Part shown: one piece after another, positions 13,605 through 57,906 of the stretch | Layout: every line of letters starts with the position of its first letter | How positions within the stretch are numbered: position 1 is the stretch's first letter | Source of the DNA: Eumeta japonica | Lineage: Eukaryota; Arthropoda; Insecta; Lepidoptera; Psychidae | Direction: 5' to 3' | Assembly (NCBI GenBank): GCA_005406025.1 | Contig: BGZK01000138.1 | Span: 558,001 to 622,000 of the forward strand | Length of the DNA stretch: 64,000 nucleotides | Position numbers and translations under genes: made by a program | Notes under the pieces: model-generated | The model's database searches: none | The model's input: only the letters and a program-made list of their open reading frames with translations | What the model was told of the DNA's origin: nothing

Positions 13605-13885
13605 GCTCTTCGCCCGCGTGAACATAGAACATCTTTCTTTCTATTGAACAGTCTTGCTGTCAATTCCAATGTCGTTCTTGCTTTCTATTCTGGTCTCAAT
13701 ACTACATAAAGTAAAGTAAAGTACATTTCTAATTTCGATGCCGGTTGCACTCTCGATTCTGCGTCTGGTTCCACACTCTGTTACTATCCCGGTCCTGTTC
13801 TCAATTTTGGTCCCGATTTCGGTTGTCGATTATGATCCCTGTCCCGTTTTCGACTACGATACCGCTACCAGTCACGGGTTTCAAT
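13605..13885. repeat. Copy of the hexamer-rich lepidopteran repeat (reverse orientation)
   Basis: Begins AGCTCTTCGCCCGCGTGAAC, the reverse complement of the CGAAGT...AGCTAGT-type terminus. It is followed by many imperfect CCGATT/CCGGTC units up to about 13880. Confidence 0.5.
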
Positions 13886-14454
13886 TTATACGAAATCAGG
13901 AATTTCTAGTATAAAAATAATATAATAGACTATATTATTTGGCAATAACTTACTTTTCAATTAGTAAATGAATTTTTAGAATCAGAGTAATAGTTCGGTT
14001 CAATAGCACAAGACGTGGATGAAGTCGGAGACAAACGTTAAAATAGATTGCATAAAAACTTTCTTCAGGAAAAATCTATTTAGTGTATCTACCTACTTTC
14101 ATGGTGATTTGTCAAACGGTGTCGGAGCTTAGTGCTTACATATACTTACAAACACATTTTTATACGTACAGATTAAAATATAGTAGAGAAATCGGTATAT
14201 TTTCTAATCAAGTAGTAAAAAGTCCCTTTTAGGATGTTTACGTGGCTCGCACACCCTAAACCATCAGAGTTCCATTAAATTAATCTGTTATGCAAGCGTA
14301 TATAGTTCTTCCTACAGAAAAACCCGCAATTGCAATGTGTGTTTTAAGTATCACCTGAAGGAATTTTTCTCCTTAAAAATGTAGTCGAAAATAGTGGTTT
14401 AACTTCATTTATATAGTAAGATTGAACGATTTTAAATACATCGTCTCTATAAAT

Positions 14455-14835
14455 ACAAACTACTGCCGGTCCGTTTGTGTATAAAATTGTTGAATTATTC
14501 GTCAATAGCTTATCTGATTTCTATGAAATTTGATACTTTATAAAACTCATCATCGAGTGAGGTATTATAAAAGAATAAGTATAAGTTACTATTGTTATTT
14601 TATTTCGTTTGCCATATTCATTCTGCTTTGTAAGGGTGATAAAGATATAAAGGGAGTTGAAAGGGCGCGGGGGACAGAAGATATGGAGTAACAGAGACAG
14701 CGAGATCGGGAATGGGATCAAAATCAAGATTGCTATTTAAGATCAGAATCAAGTTTAATATACAGTTTCAATACAGATAAAAATTTCGTTTAAGATTCTC
14801 TGTTTACGTGAACGGAGTCGCGGACAAAAGCTAGT
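14455..14835. repeat. Copy of the hexamer-rich lepidopteran repeat (forward orientation)
   Basis: Runs from an ACTGCCGGTCCGTTTGTG-type start through AGCGAGATCGGGAATGGGAT and similar units. It ends ACGGAGTCGCGGACAAAAGC followed by TAGT near 14835. Confidence 0.5.
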
Positions 14836-15041
14836 TTGTTATAAACGCCTCAGTTGACACACTCCGACGCCACTCGTTCTCGGCATCGCTTCACTGGCTC
14901 CTATAGAGTTTCATGGCTGTCACTAGAATCCTCTCGAGAAGCTCTTTCCGAACGTATACGATTTCTGTGTTACGACTTTGCTTTTCGACGTGTCACTACT
15001 ATAGGTAACGACACGACACGGTGTGCTAAATTTCCTTATTT

Positions 15042-16097
15042 TTAACCGACTTCCTAAAAGGAGGTGGGTCTTAATACATCCATATATTTATATGTTGTTA
15101 TCTCAAAACTCCATTCATATATTACACCCATTTTGATATTTTTTATATGAAAAATTGTACTCTCTGGTTAGTTCCTTTATTGCCAGTACAGAGATCAAAT
15201 GATGACATTCATAAGCAATCGACGGAAATTGTCATATTATTGGCATACATATAGCATTTTTTTTATATAAGAACTCAGGCATTTGCTCTGGGAAAACATT
15301 TGGGAAAATTGTACTGATAAAGACTACAGATGGCCACTGGACCTCCTCAATTCCTAAGTATTTCACGAATTACGATGAGGTTTTGTCGAAGTGGTTGAGC
15401 AACGTATGCATGTTATGGAGTGGAACTAATGATGTAGTACCAGCTAAGCTTTGATAATGGGGTCCTTGAGGAATCGATATGCTCCTCAAATATTATGGCT
15501 ATACGTACAGTACTTTCCTTATTTTGTATATTAACTCATGCACTTGGTCTTGAAAAGCACCGTTTGATGGAATTATGCAACTTATGTTCATCCAAAAGCA
15601 TGAAGTAAAGTGAAAGTGATGGTGAAGTATCAGGCGAACTCTTCAAAAATATAATGTAGAAATAGTTTCAGTACTTTCTTAGTTACACAGTGAAGCAGCT
15701 CGCGATACATCTATTTAGGTAATCCTACTTTGTAGTGAGTTAGGTAAAAATCTGAAAGCTCAAAGATCTTGGAAACCGATTGACTAAATCAAGAGACTGG
15801 CGAAAGCTTTAGTCCGAGGGTGATTGCATTCTACCTAAAAATTAGGAATCCTGGATGATATTCCTGTTTTCTACTTTCTTCGCATAAAAGTGAAGACGAC
15901 GGCCTGGCTAATTATATCTATAGTACAATTATATGTAGCATGAGTAATGAGTAAAAGCTAGATTAATTATGAAGTCTAAATAATTATCTAATTACTAAAA
16001 AATGTCAAACAAAAAACATACCAACAAAAAAAACGAAATGAGCTTTAAAAGACCATTAAAATAATTATTGTTGTTTTTGGAGTCGGTTGCACCTAAA
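15042..16097. mobile_element. Non-autonomous DNA element with AACCGACTTC termini
   Basis: Left end TTTTTAACCGACTTCC near 15038-15053; right end GGAGTCGGTTGC near 16079-16090. The terminal decamers are inverted repeats with one mismatch. About 1.05 kb, no protein recognised. Related to 7500-7918. No convincing target duplication could be fixed, so the superfamily is left open. Confidence 0.5.
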
Positions 16098-16798
16098 GGC
16101 AAACAAAAAAAATTACCCAAATGAAAACGAACATAAAGTTGATAAAAGATAACCTAACTCAAGTATTGAGTCCAATGCATGTGAAATTGTGAAAATGTAT
16201 CTTTAGTTAGCACCGATCCAAAAAAATAATTGCACTCCGGGAGTACCGGTTCAGAAACTTGAACATGAACGTTGTGCATTTTTGAATATTTTGCAATAGT
16301 TAGGGAATAATTTCGCACGAATTGCTTTATTTATCAGTATAAAAGTACTATCATATACGTGGTAAAATACAATATTCATTTATTGCGCTATCGTACACAA
16401 ATATGACAATTTATATTACATTAAAAATTTAACACTTCAGAACTATCACAATTATGTATTTAGCATTAAAAAGTTTATCTCTCAGAAAAATCTACTTTGC
16501 TCCATAATTTCAACCACTTTTTCAACAGCATCATCGCCAATCTCTTAAACTGATACAATAGTTTTATGGTAGCTGAAGTAAGACAAGAACAATTTTCTTT
16601 CTAATCTATTTAAATGTCTAATAAAGACCGCATCGATAGTAGTTTTGTATTTCGTGGTGCTAAGATTGCGATCGTTTGACACTGTTAAACCAAATTCATT
16701 ATTTAAAAATTCAATTAATAGTCAATTTTATCATCTGCAAAGTTTATGTTTGCAGAGCTTTCTAATTTTTGCGAAGCTTTCCCAATTTTTTTTTTGAA

Positions 16799-17302
16799 TC
16801 AATGCAAATGCATGATGAGAATAAATAAATAAATTTTCATACAAAAATCTCGTATAGCATGCAATGACTTATGTGTAGAAATGTAAACGGCAACCATAAT
16901 AATGAACTGATTATTACCAGAGTGGCGACTTCTACACATATCGCCGACATCAGAAACAGTAGCATTAGACATGCTGGCGTATTTCGCAAGCACATCCATA
17001 TAATGCGTACAATAATGAACTGTGCTCATATTTTGATAAACAGCTATTCCTTCCACTGGACGATTATTTCTTCTGAAACTAGCAACAAAGTTGAAATTCA
17101 GAATGTCAATTATTTTATCTTTATCCATATGAGTATCTGATAAAATTAACATATTCATCTTTTTAAGCAGAACGTCAATTGCTGGATCATCTACATGTGC
17201 ACATAAACTTTGATAACAGATAGATAGAAAAAATAGACAATCTATTATTCTTAGAAATAAAATCAAGAAGTGTTTTGGTGATGGTTTGCAAAGAATTTTC
17301 AC
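16799..17302 (-). pseudogene. Helentron C-terminal apurinic-like endonuclease
   Basis: The frame reads NMLILSDTHMDKDK, then NFNFVASFRRNNRPVEGIAVYQN, then SNATVSDVGDMC and FIIMVAVYIS. These resemble an EEP-type endonuclease: LxLSETWxD, the variable F.R region, GVAIY, and VVxYxSP. It lies just downstream of the helicase but in another frame, overlapping by about 115 bases, so a frameshift separates the fused domains. The catalytic Glu of SETW is Asp here (SDTH). The C-terminal part runs into non-coding sequence. Confidence 0.7.
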
Positions 17303-17800
17303 GTAACCGTTTCAATTCACTTGATAAATCTTCTCGATTAGTTGTTGTTTTCTTTTGAATTGTCGTTGCGTTTGAATCTTCCACCTGTGCGTTTCCTACT
17401 CTGCCATAATGAAATTTCCAGCTCGCCCTTGCATTTTCTTCAGTGACTAAGAACAAACCTTCTATACTACTTACCCTTGATAACGCAACGTACACCAATT
17501 CTCTTGAGTGAGATCGATTGTATTCACAAACAATGGCATCGAAAGTACCTCCTTGGGGTTTGTGAATTGTCATCGCCAAAGCCGAAATCAGTGGAAAATA
17601 TTTTCTTTTTGCCGCTATAGGTTTATTTTTGTTGACTGCTATTGACGATGAATGTACAGAAATTGGAACAGCGTCTTTGTCGATTTTCAAGCGTGCAATG
17701 TCGCTTTAAATTATGTTGCACGTTTTTGACCAATGGATTTTGAGAATTTCAACCAAAGTTTTGTAATTTCGTCATTTGTTTTTTCTGGAATACGAAGATT
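17187..17800 (-). pseudogene. Helentron PIF1-like helicase, C-terminal part
   Basis: Minus-strand frame 17690-17187 contains FPLISALAMTIHKPQGGTF (helicase motif V region, usually HKSQG) and RELVYVALSRVSSIEGLFLV (motif VI, VALSRV). Both are diagnostic of PIF1-family helicases in Helitrons. Just upstream (17790-17700) a shifted frame reads LWLKF.KSIGQKR, a segment also found in these proteins. The N-terminal helicase motifs and Rep domain are missing. It would unwind DNA during rolling-circle transposition if intact. Confidence 0.85.
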
Positions 17801-18394
17801 ATTTATTATCATTTTATTTCATTTATTTTCATTTGAAATTATTTGTTTGGTATCGTATTTTTGATGATTTTACACGGTTTTACACTCGACTAGCAAAGCA
17901 ATGGATAAGCCGATGTGGTCAGTATCACAATTAATAGCCCTAATATAAAGAACCAATGAGTCACGCGCGCATTGCTTTAATGTATTATTAAAAAAGAAAC
18001 AATTTCCCTCAAATTTTTCGCACGTATTTTTTCCGCTTACCACTGCTTTTGTTGCAGCCTCTCACATTAAAAACCTACACCGCACATGTGCTTATTGTGA
18101 TGTTATAAAAATATAGATTAATGCTATAAAATATAAACATATTACAAATATTACATCTATAATGTATAGGTACATATGTATATTTTTATAAAGTACTCAC
18201 TCATTTTCCATCACTATTTCTTCGTCATTTTTTTCATTAATAGGTGCACTTTGTTCAATTTTCATATTTTAAACACTTTATAATACACGAATTTTACAAG
18301 TATACAGACGGTCGAGCCATCAACGGTCACCATCCGTGGATGCGCGTAGCAGGCTGTAGTACGAACTCACGCACACTCGCGCAAGCGCCCTGCG

Positions 18395-18935
18395 GGTCAA
18401 TTATGTTTCTTAACAAGCGATATCGATATGGATGTAAGTCGGTTCAAACCCCTGTCAAACACACTTTGTATTATGGACACGGAAAACACAATGTCAAAGT
18501 AAAATCGGATCTGTATCGCGCGAAGCAGCATTTGTCGTATTATGGATACATTGTTGACATTTGAACGAATAAGCAATACACGAACTCGACTCAATTTTGA
18601 TGCGTGATTAAAATAAGTGCTTTTGCTACTTTGTTTTAGTTGTCCTGAGTCTTTTGTTTTATATTTTTGCCTAAAATTGAAGTTAGAATGGCTCGCTATG
18701 GTCTCTATATGATTCTTGGTCAACAAATTCATTCACAAGAAATGAAAGAATTACGAAGAAAGCACGAAATATGGTAACACCAGCTATATTATGGTAACAC
18801 CAAAGAGAGCGATGTCAATATGAGATAGATGTCGAGTCGATATCGCTTTCTGTGAAACGGTAATGCCAATTATCAACCATATGACTGCTATATCGACTAC
18901 ACATCAATATCGTTTGTTAAGAAACATAATTGACG
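18395..18935. mobile_element. 541-bp MITE nested in the Helentron
   Basis: The ends are long inverted repeats: GTCAATTATGTTTCTTAACA from 18396, matched by its reverse complement ending at 18934, with near-identity continuing to about 31 bp. CTGCG flanks both sides (18390-18394 and 18936-18940), a probable 5-bp target duplication. The other Helentron copy shows the uninterrupted site (GCCCTGTGCCGCC near 26098). No protein recognised; superfamily open. Confidence 0.85.
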
Positions 18936-19211
18936 CTGCGCCGCTTAAACGAAGCAGCAGGAGCAGACATACATTTTCGCCGCGCGGTAGAAAGAGAGGA
19001 GGATATTACTTCCTCTCCTATGCAGCGCCGTCTACTCTCCATCCGTCTTACGAATTTTCGATCAAGTCACGTGTCCTGACGCGAGTTTAACATTTTTTAC
19101 CCATCCCAAAAAGTGCATAACGCCACTAAAGAAGTTTTCACTCCAAAAATATCTTAATTCATTTTTGGGAGCGTTTTTTTTAGGAAATTATTTAACTTTA
19201 AATGTATAACT

Positions 19212-19217
19212 GTTGTA

Positions 19218-19293
<76 letters not shown>

Positions 19294-19301
19294 TATACAA
19301 C
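19212..19301. repeat. 90-bp near-perfect palindrome built on (TG)n(TA)n(CA)n
   Basis: GTTGTATGTGTGTGTG, then about 58 bases of TA, then CACACACATATACAAC. The outer arms match as inverted repeats with one or two differences. It could extrude as a cruciform. It lies about 420 bases upstream of the Akt PH exon. Confidence 0.8.
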
Positions 19302-19717
19302 ACTGATATCCACTGGAGAAGCCGCGTATAAAAGTTAGTGTTTTATAAACTTTTAATTTTTAATACAAAATTAAATGTCTAGTTTTGTGTGTTTTATCGC
19401 ATTTTTGTCGTTAAATTTTAAAATATGCTTCATCATAAAATTCATCAAACTCATTAAATATGATTCATTCAATGACTTGCTTATTTCATTTTTTAAGCTT
19501 TTATTCGGCTTCAACATTAATTGTAGTCGGAAGTCATTTTTTTATATAGTCACCGTTAAAAAAGGCACCGTATTAAATAGTACCTACATGTCTCAGTTTA
19601 TATTAAATGGAATTCCGTTTCTAAAGTGTTTCTTATTTATTTATGTAGAATAGTTTTGTCTATAGTCTTGTAAGTGTGATACATCTTGAAGGTTGATGAT
19701 AACGACTGCCATCGCAG

Positions 19718-52431
<32,714 letters not shown>

Positions 52432-52528
52432 GTGAGCGACGCCGGGAGCGGTCCTTTCGGCTCGAGGCCGGCGCGCGCCCGCCCGCCCCGCTTACGGACT
52501 TACTACGCGTTACGTTTTATCGTTTCAG
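52432..52528 (+). other. Candidate 97-base 3'UTR intron directly after the Akt stop codon
   Basis: The TAG is followed by GTGAGC (good donor), and 97 bases later TTTTATCGTTTCAG (good acceptor with a pyrimidine-rich run) ends at 52528. The interval is GC-rich and has no coding sense continuing the protein. If spliced, the junction lies at the last base of the stop codon, too close to trigger nonsense-mediated decay under the usual 50-base rule. Splicing itself is inferred. Confidence 0.5.
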
Positions 52529-52830
52529 ATTTGCAGACTCCTTTCGACACGTTTTAGAAACGTGAAAATGCCAAAAAATGTGTAACATTAATTTTTAATC
52601 GAAATTATTAAATTGCCTATCATCATATTTGTTAAAATAATCATTGACGCCGACTGAAATGAATGAAATTTATTTTGACTTTTGCTACTCGATGGCTTGA
52701 TTGTAATTCGAGTGATCGACGGGCGTCATGCGTTAACTGAAAACGCTCCGTCGTAAGCGCTCCGATTGTTTATTAGTAAAAAACGTAATAAATAAAGAAG
52801 GGTTCAAAAATTACCATTTGTAGTGTAATT
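52529..52830 (+). other. Akt proximal 3'UTR
   Basis: AT-richer sequence after the candidate 3'UTR intron, without long frames or recognisable repeats, leading to overlapping polyadenylation signals near 52790. Assigned to Akt by position only. Confidence 0.5.
52788..52797 (+). terminator. Proximal polyadenylation signal (overlapping AATAAA pair)
   Basis: AATAAATAAA holds two overlapping AATAAA hexamers, about 360 bases after the stop codon. It is followed about 20-45 bases later by GT-rich sequence (TTTGTAGTGTAATTATGTGT). This is the layout of a usable cleavage site for a short Akt mRNA. Confidence 0.5.
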
Positions 52831-53512
52831 ATGTGTAACATAGAAAATTATCTTTCGAAAAATTTTCAAAGTAGTGAGGGTATCGACGAAAAAGAGAAAT
52901 GTAGAAAGTCAAAAGGATAACGTTAGCTAGGATGGTTAAGCCGAGTGGTCTGTGATATTATTGATCATAATGTGACTGATGTTAGTGACGTGGTTGCGGT
53001 TTTGTAGTGCGACCGTGTTGTATGCCCGTGTCGTCACGAGCGACGATATGTGCACGGATATTTAGCGGCTAAACCTGATCCGGGTTGAGTTTGTATACGA
53101 ATTTTGATACTGTGAAACAAAAGATAATTTCCTTTGAGAATTTAATGTTTTTTTTTATTATTTGTAAGTGCGTATACGTAATGTAATATACCATAATTTC
53201 GAAGAGTAATTTTTCAAGGATCATGGTCAAATATATTTGTTTGCATATGTAGTTCTAATAAACATAAATATGCCGATAAAAAGATTTTAAAAATCTTTTC
53301 TACTAAAATAACTAGATAGGAACAAGCTGATTCAATTATTGTTCAAATTTTTTTCATTTAATGCCTAAAAATTATCTTATTGGAGCAGGTGAAGTTAAAA
53401 ACGTCATCTCAATAATATTATTTTTGTTTTATATATGAAAATGATCATGTAGCTCGCATCCCGATGTGTTTGGTGTTGATAAACTGTTGCAAATAATAAT
53501 ATGGACCTGAAA

Positions 53513-53954
53513 GATTTATAAATAGTGTGGATTTTATAGTGCATGGGCTGATAAATTTATAAATAAATTGTGATGGCTCTAAATCGCAAGGGCTGATATA
53601 TTTAGAAATAGTGATTGATTCAAATCGGAAGTGCTGATGCAAATAGTGACTATTTCAAATCGAAAGGATTGATGAATTTATAAATGAGTAACGGCTTCAA
53701 TGGACTTACAAATGGTGATGGTTACCAATTGCAAATGATGATAGCTTTATAATATAGTGATGGTTTCAAACCTGAGGGGCTGATGCATTTACATATAGTG
53801 ACAGTTTCAAATAGCATGTACCAGTAGATTTATAAATAGTGACAGTTTAAAATGCAGGGGCTGATGAATTTATAAATAGTGACATTTTGAAGTAGCAGGG
53901 GCTGTAAATAATGACGATTTTAAATCGCAGGGGCTGATGGATTTCTAAAAATGG
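53513..53954. repeat. ~40-bp minisatellite downstream of Akt
   Basis: About eleven imperfect copies of a unit like GATTTATAAATAGTGACAGT followed by TTCAAATCGCAGGGGCTGAT. Several copies keep TTTATAAATAGTGA and GGGGCTGAT exactly, others are shortened to about 30-35 bp. Starts about 1.1 kb after the stop codon, so it may be in a long Akt 3'UTR. Confidence 0.88.
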
Positions 53955-56885
53955 CGTTTTCGAAACGCAAATCGTCTAATGTTACCTGTAAAAGTGGACC
54001 AGGCATTTTTAATTGTAAAGAAGTTATTTTTGCTCACTTGTGATCAGGTTTTCCGCTGTAGTATTCGCGTATGCGTCATTAGAAAGCGGATGCGATGAAG
54101 TGACGGGACTAGAAAAGCTCACGCTCGAGGAGACCTTAAGTAATATGTAATGAATTAATTTAGAACCCTTCTCTTTTAAATCATGACTATTATGTATATA
54201 AATATGACATAGATACGTAACTATGAAAGGTTAGCGTTTTGGTGTCCATTGACTAATTAAACTTTGCAATGGAATCTCAATTCGGTTGTATTATGGTTTA
54301 GAACTTTTTTTCTTTATTCATATATAAATGATGAAAACTGTTTGCATTTCAATTGCAATATTTCACATTCTGAAAGTTTTTTTCTGTCTTTTTGTTTATT
54401 TCTCATTGATCAAAAAGTAAATTGTTGGAACGATTACACAAAAATACACCCTTTTAATTGTTAAATTAGGCTGAAATATTCTTTTTTTTTCCCTTTAAAT
54501 TTCAAAACAAAACTAAATATTGGAAATGCTGTTTTAAATATTATATGTTTTTATACAATGTTAGTGACAGTTTACTTTGAAATTACCATTTTATATATGG
54601 TCCATTGTTGTGTTTCTATTGCATCTTAGCTATAATTTTTTTCTCAGTCAAAGACTACAACTAAATTGGAGTTTATCTTGTTGAAATCGTTCGACCATCG
54701 AACGTCTGTTTATTGACCTCGACGAAACGACCGCTCCGGATGTGCAAATAAATATATATATAATAACAATAACCTCGCTCGAACGTTCTGATACTGCTGT
54801 TATTAATTATAGATGGTATTTTGTGGATGTTTAGTATCTGCGCCGAGTGACGATGCAGTGTTGTGACATAGGCCTATCGAGTGTGCGTGACTTTTGATTT
54901 AACGATTCGTCATCGACGATACTACTCGATCGTAGCGATTCATTACATAATCGAGTGTGGTTCGATTATTTGAACTTTCCGCATTTCGGCATTGTCATTT
55001 GGCTCCGATGAATGACCGCGTTCTCGCATTTGTATCTACGCTAGAGTCGAATTCTCAGCTCGTGCAATCAACCGTGCAGTTTTTTTTTTCCAATCTTAAG
55101 TTTCTCGTTGTATGTATACAATTATTTCACGTCATCTGGGATGTCTGCTTCGGTTACATACGGTTGATGCTCTAACTGAAAGTTTGCGCTAGCCAATAGA
55201 GTTGTTTATGTTCCTTTAAAGCATACTGTGCCCTAACTATGAAACTATGAAATAATTTAAACAAGTAATAAGTGAGGAGACTGAAAGAAATTGTGTTCCA
55301 TGTATGTTACTGCGCATGTGCAAACGCGATAGCTGTTTACGAACATTCACGCGGAATGCATTTTGACAGTTACGACTTACCGATAGTGTGCCGTTTCGCA
55401 GTGTATTGTCTAACGTGATATGTATTAAAAGCTATTTTAATGCACTATGTTAAGTGATTTTCTGTGTCGAAAATCGGAAACTTATCTTCATTTCATTGTA
55501 TTATTGATTTACATTCACATCAACAATCCTGGTATTGTATGCTTATTTTTTCATGCAATTCTCATATTTTTATAGAATATATTATTTAATATAGTTTATC
55601 CCAGCTTTGCATCTCTTTTGATTGCTAATGTGGCAATAGAACATGCATAGCATATGAACCATAGGTTGCTCATTGATTAAGATAAAAACCAAACTTGTAT
55701 TGTTCATATTGATACAAAGCCCCATCAACTGATCGTCAATCACTTTTGCCATTGCAAAAGTATTGTGCACGTTCTGTTGCTTTATTTCTATGTCCCGTAT
55801 ATTTTATTCCCGGGTGACATCGTGCGATGGTAAGGACTATTGATTTAGTGCTGCATTTTTTTATACTAATATGTATTTCTACTAATGTTAATGATTAAAG
55901 AGAACATCAATAGACTTTTCTTTTTTGTTTTCTACAAAGGTCTGTAATGTATAAAACATTTGTCAAGTTTCAAGGTTTAACTTGAAATATCAGGTATCCG
56001 CTTTTTGTATTGGAAAATAATGTAATTTGTAATGAGCGTTGTATAGTTACGCGTGTAATGTGATAATCTGATAATCGATAAAAGTCGGCGTGTACAGGAA
56101 CATCTTGCGCGCGCGCACCCGCTACACGGAATAAAAGATTTTTAGTCGAGAAAATATATTCTGATTTATAATGAAAAAAGTAATGTATCATTTATAAAAT
56201 TAAATTGAATTTTTGTTAATAAGTAATGTTCTGAAATTAATGTTCAATATCAAAAATTATGTTTACCACATGTATAAAATATTTGTTACACGTGAGCATG
56301 CTTTCTTATTTCTAGTTTTTCCATACACGCACTAATGTGGTGGTGTAAAGGGCAGACGTATTTAATACAAAATAAAACTGGCATCAATGAAGACATGTAC
56401 TATTAACGAAAGCATTTCAAAATTAAAAATTACATTAGTGTGCATCAGTTTATCCGAATTGGAAGTCTACATATTAAATTGTTATTTGTTAAAATATAGA
56501 CATTGTGATAAATAGGTTTTTAAAAAACGCCTTGACCCATTCCACGTCCTGTATTAACCCATCGTTATCTGCCACATCACATTAATTAATGTAGTATCTA
56601 AGAGTACATTACTTTATAAGTGGTATAACTTCCATCAGGTGTAACTTCATTATTATTTTTGAATACTGAAAGGTTCCTGGAAGAGGGAATCGAAAGCCAT
56701 GGTTTTGTATTGATGTAATCTTTTTTTAATGTTTACTCTGAAAATATAAATTTACTAAAATTGTGACTACGATTTGTATTTACATTCAAAATGAACACAT
56801 TACATAAGATAATGTATTAACTTAAGGTATATCTCATAAATTGTGTGTTTTAATTAATCTTAAGATCGTATAACACGTTTGAGAT

Positions 56886-56903
56886 GCGTGTGCGCGCGCG
56901 CAC
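56886..56903. repeat. Alternating purine-pyrimidine run
   Basis: GTGTGCGCGCGCGCACG is self-complementary and prone to Z-DNA. A similar GCGCGCGCAC run is at 56108-56118. Confidence 0.7.
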
Positions 56904-57156
56904 GTTTTTAGGATACGAGGTGTCATTCTTACAATGCTCTATAACTCGCTATCGGTTAGGATTTTGTATATTGCGATTAATAATATTTTACTGTATAATT
57001 TTTAATATTCTATGGTGAAAAAGTGGCCTGAAGAGCATTGTGGGCGTGGCTAACTTAGTTATAATAAAGCGATAGTCCCAACTGGTACTTGCATTGTGTT
57101 ACTCTCTCCAACGCACGCGCTGCGTTCACTAAGATTTTATTTCCTTTTTGTATATA

Positions 57157-57200
57157 TTAAAGTTAGGATAAAGTGAACAATGTGTTTTATTGTGTTCTAT
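57157..57200 (+). terminator. Candidate distal polyadenylation site
   Basis: ATTAAA at 57157-57162 is followed about 20 bases later by GAACAA and then a GT-rich element (TGTGTTTTATTGTGTTC), a textbook poly(A) arrangement. A further AATAAA lies at 57208-57213. It may end a long Akt transcript or another transcript from this strand. Confidence 0.4.
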
Positions 57201-57906
57201 TTCTGTTAATAAATGATGATTAGTTCATTAACTGATATTTTAGCTAGACGAATTCACAAGGAAAAGCTAAAATAAACATGTATATATACACATAAAATAT
57301 GTAGTGAAGGAACAGGCATTTATTTGATAATGTGTTGCATTTTAAGTTCCCAGTTCCCAATCATTATTTTTCAATGTTGTCTTCACATTTACACATAACA
57401 GTAACCGAGTTCTCCAGTGTAACCCAACCTCTCTCGCTTCTCCTTTAATATGCAATTCAAAATAATTGGGTGCTTAATTGTATATGATATTTTTTCAAGA
57501 ATTTGAAAAAAAACAAAATCCTTTTTTTTTAAATACAAAGATTTGAGTCTTAGTATGGTAGGTATAAGAACAGATTATTTTCATTGTTTAATAAAGTATA
57601 TATGTAAATATAAGTAAGCGTAATAGATCCTTCAGCATTTTGCTGTAATTCTTTTTCAGCTCGTAATATTATTTATTGGAAAGAATTCAATTTGGTTTGT
57701 TTTTTTTTATGCAGACATTTTTATTACAACGTAAGCTGGGTTTTTATTATTTTTCATTATTATTTTTGTCTAGATATTTTTAGTTGCGTGTTATTATTTT
57801 CTTTGGTTTTAGGTGAATAATAAAATAAATAATGATTCAGTGGGTTTACCAATCGCGCAGTTAGGTCACCTAGAGATCTATTGTGACTTTTATAATTCTT
57901 CATTTT

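Larger units (their letters stand above)
16221..19150 (-). mobile_element. Helentron (Helitron-like) relic
   Basis: On the minus strand the element encodes the end of a PIF1-type helicase and then an AP-type endonuclease, the fusion known from Helentrons. The plus-strand left edge carries the near-palindrome GCACTCCGGGAGT, suitable as the 3' hairpin. The right edge ends CGCCACTAAAGAAGTTTTCA. A second, internally deleted copy with the same two edges lies at 25331-26281, which fixes the approximate boundaries. A 541-bp MITE (18395-18935) is inserted in it. No Rep nuclease region was found, so the copy is incomplete as well as frameshifted. Confidence 0.85.
1..19717 (+). other. Upstream intron sequence (probable Akt intron), repeat-filled
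   Basis: No exon encoding the Akt PH-domain start (pattern WLxKRGEHIKNW or FTFIIRxLQWTTVIERTF) could be found on the plus strand. The stretch is therefore most likely the 3' part of a large Akt intron. Stretches 1-1063, 1302-3580, 12400-13600 and 19302-19680 show only AT-rich sequence with scattered Lepidoptera-type repeat debris. Confidence 0.6.
52831..57156 (+). other. TE-poor stretch, possible long Akt 3'UTR
   Basis: Over 4 kb without recognisable transposon protein or terminal repeats, in contrast to most of the window. It contains the 53513-53954 minisatellite and (CG)n-like runs at 56108-56122 and 56886-56903. Short frames such as 54957-55175 match nothing I know. The absence of repeats and the strong distal poly(A) arrangement suggest a conserved long 3'UTR or a downstream regulatory region. 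Confidence 0.3.

Noticed and set aside
14854..15045. 63-codon frame starting MTHSDATRSRHRF
   Set aside because: No recognised family; lies between two repeats and is probably chance.
19692..19717. Extension of the PH exon upstream to include VDDNDCHR
   Set aside because: In frame and somewhat PH-like, but the nearer acceptor keeps the split-Arg intron position I recall from vertebrate AKT. Kept as an alternative only.
54957..55175. 72-codon frame downstream of Akt
   Set aside because: No motif, ordinary composition; more likely 3'UTR or intergenic sequence.
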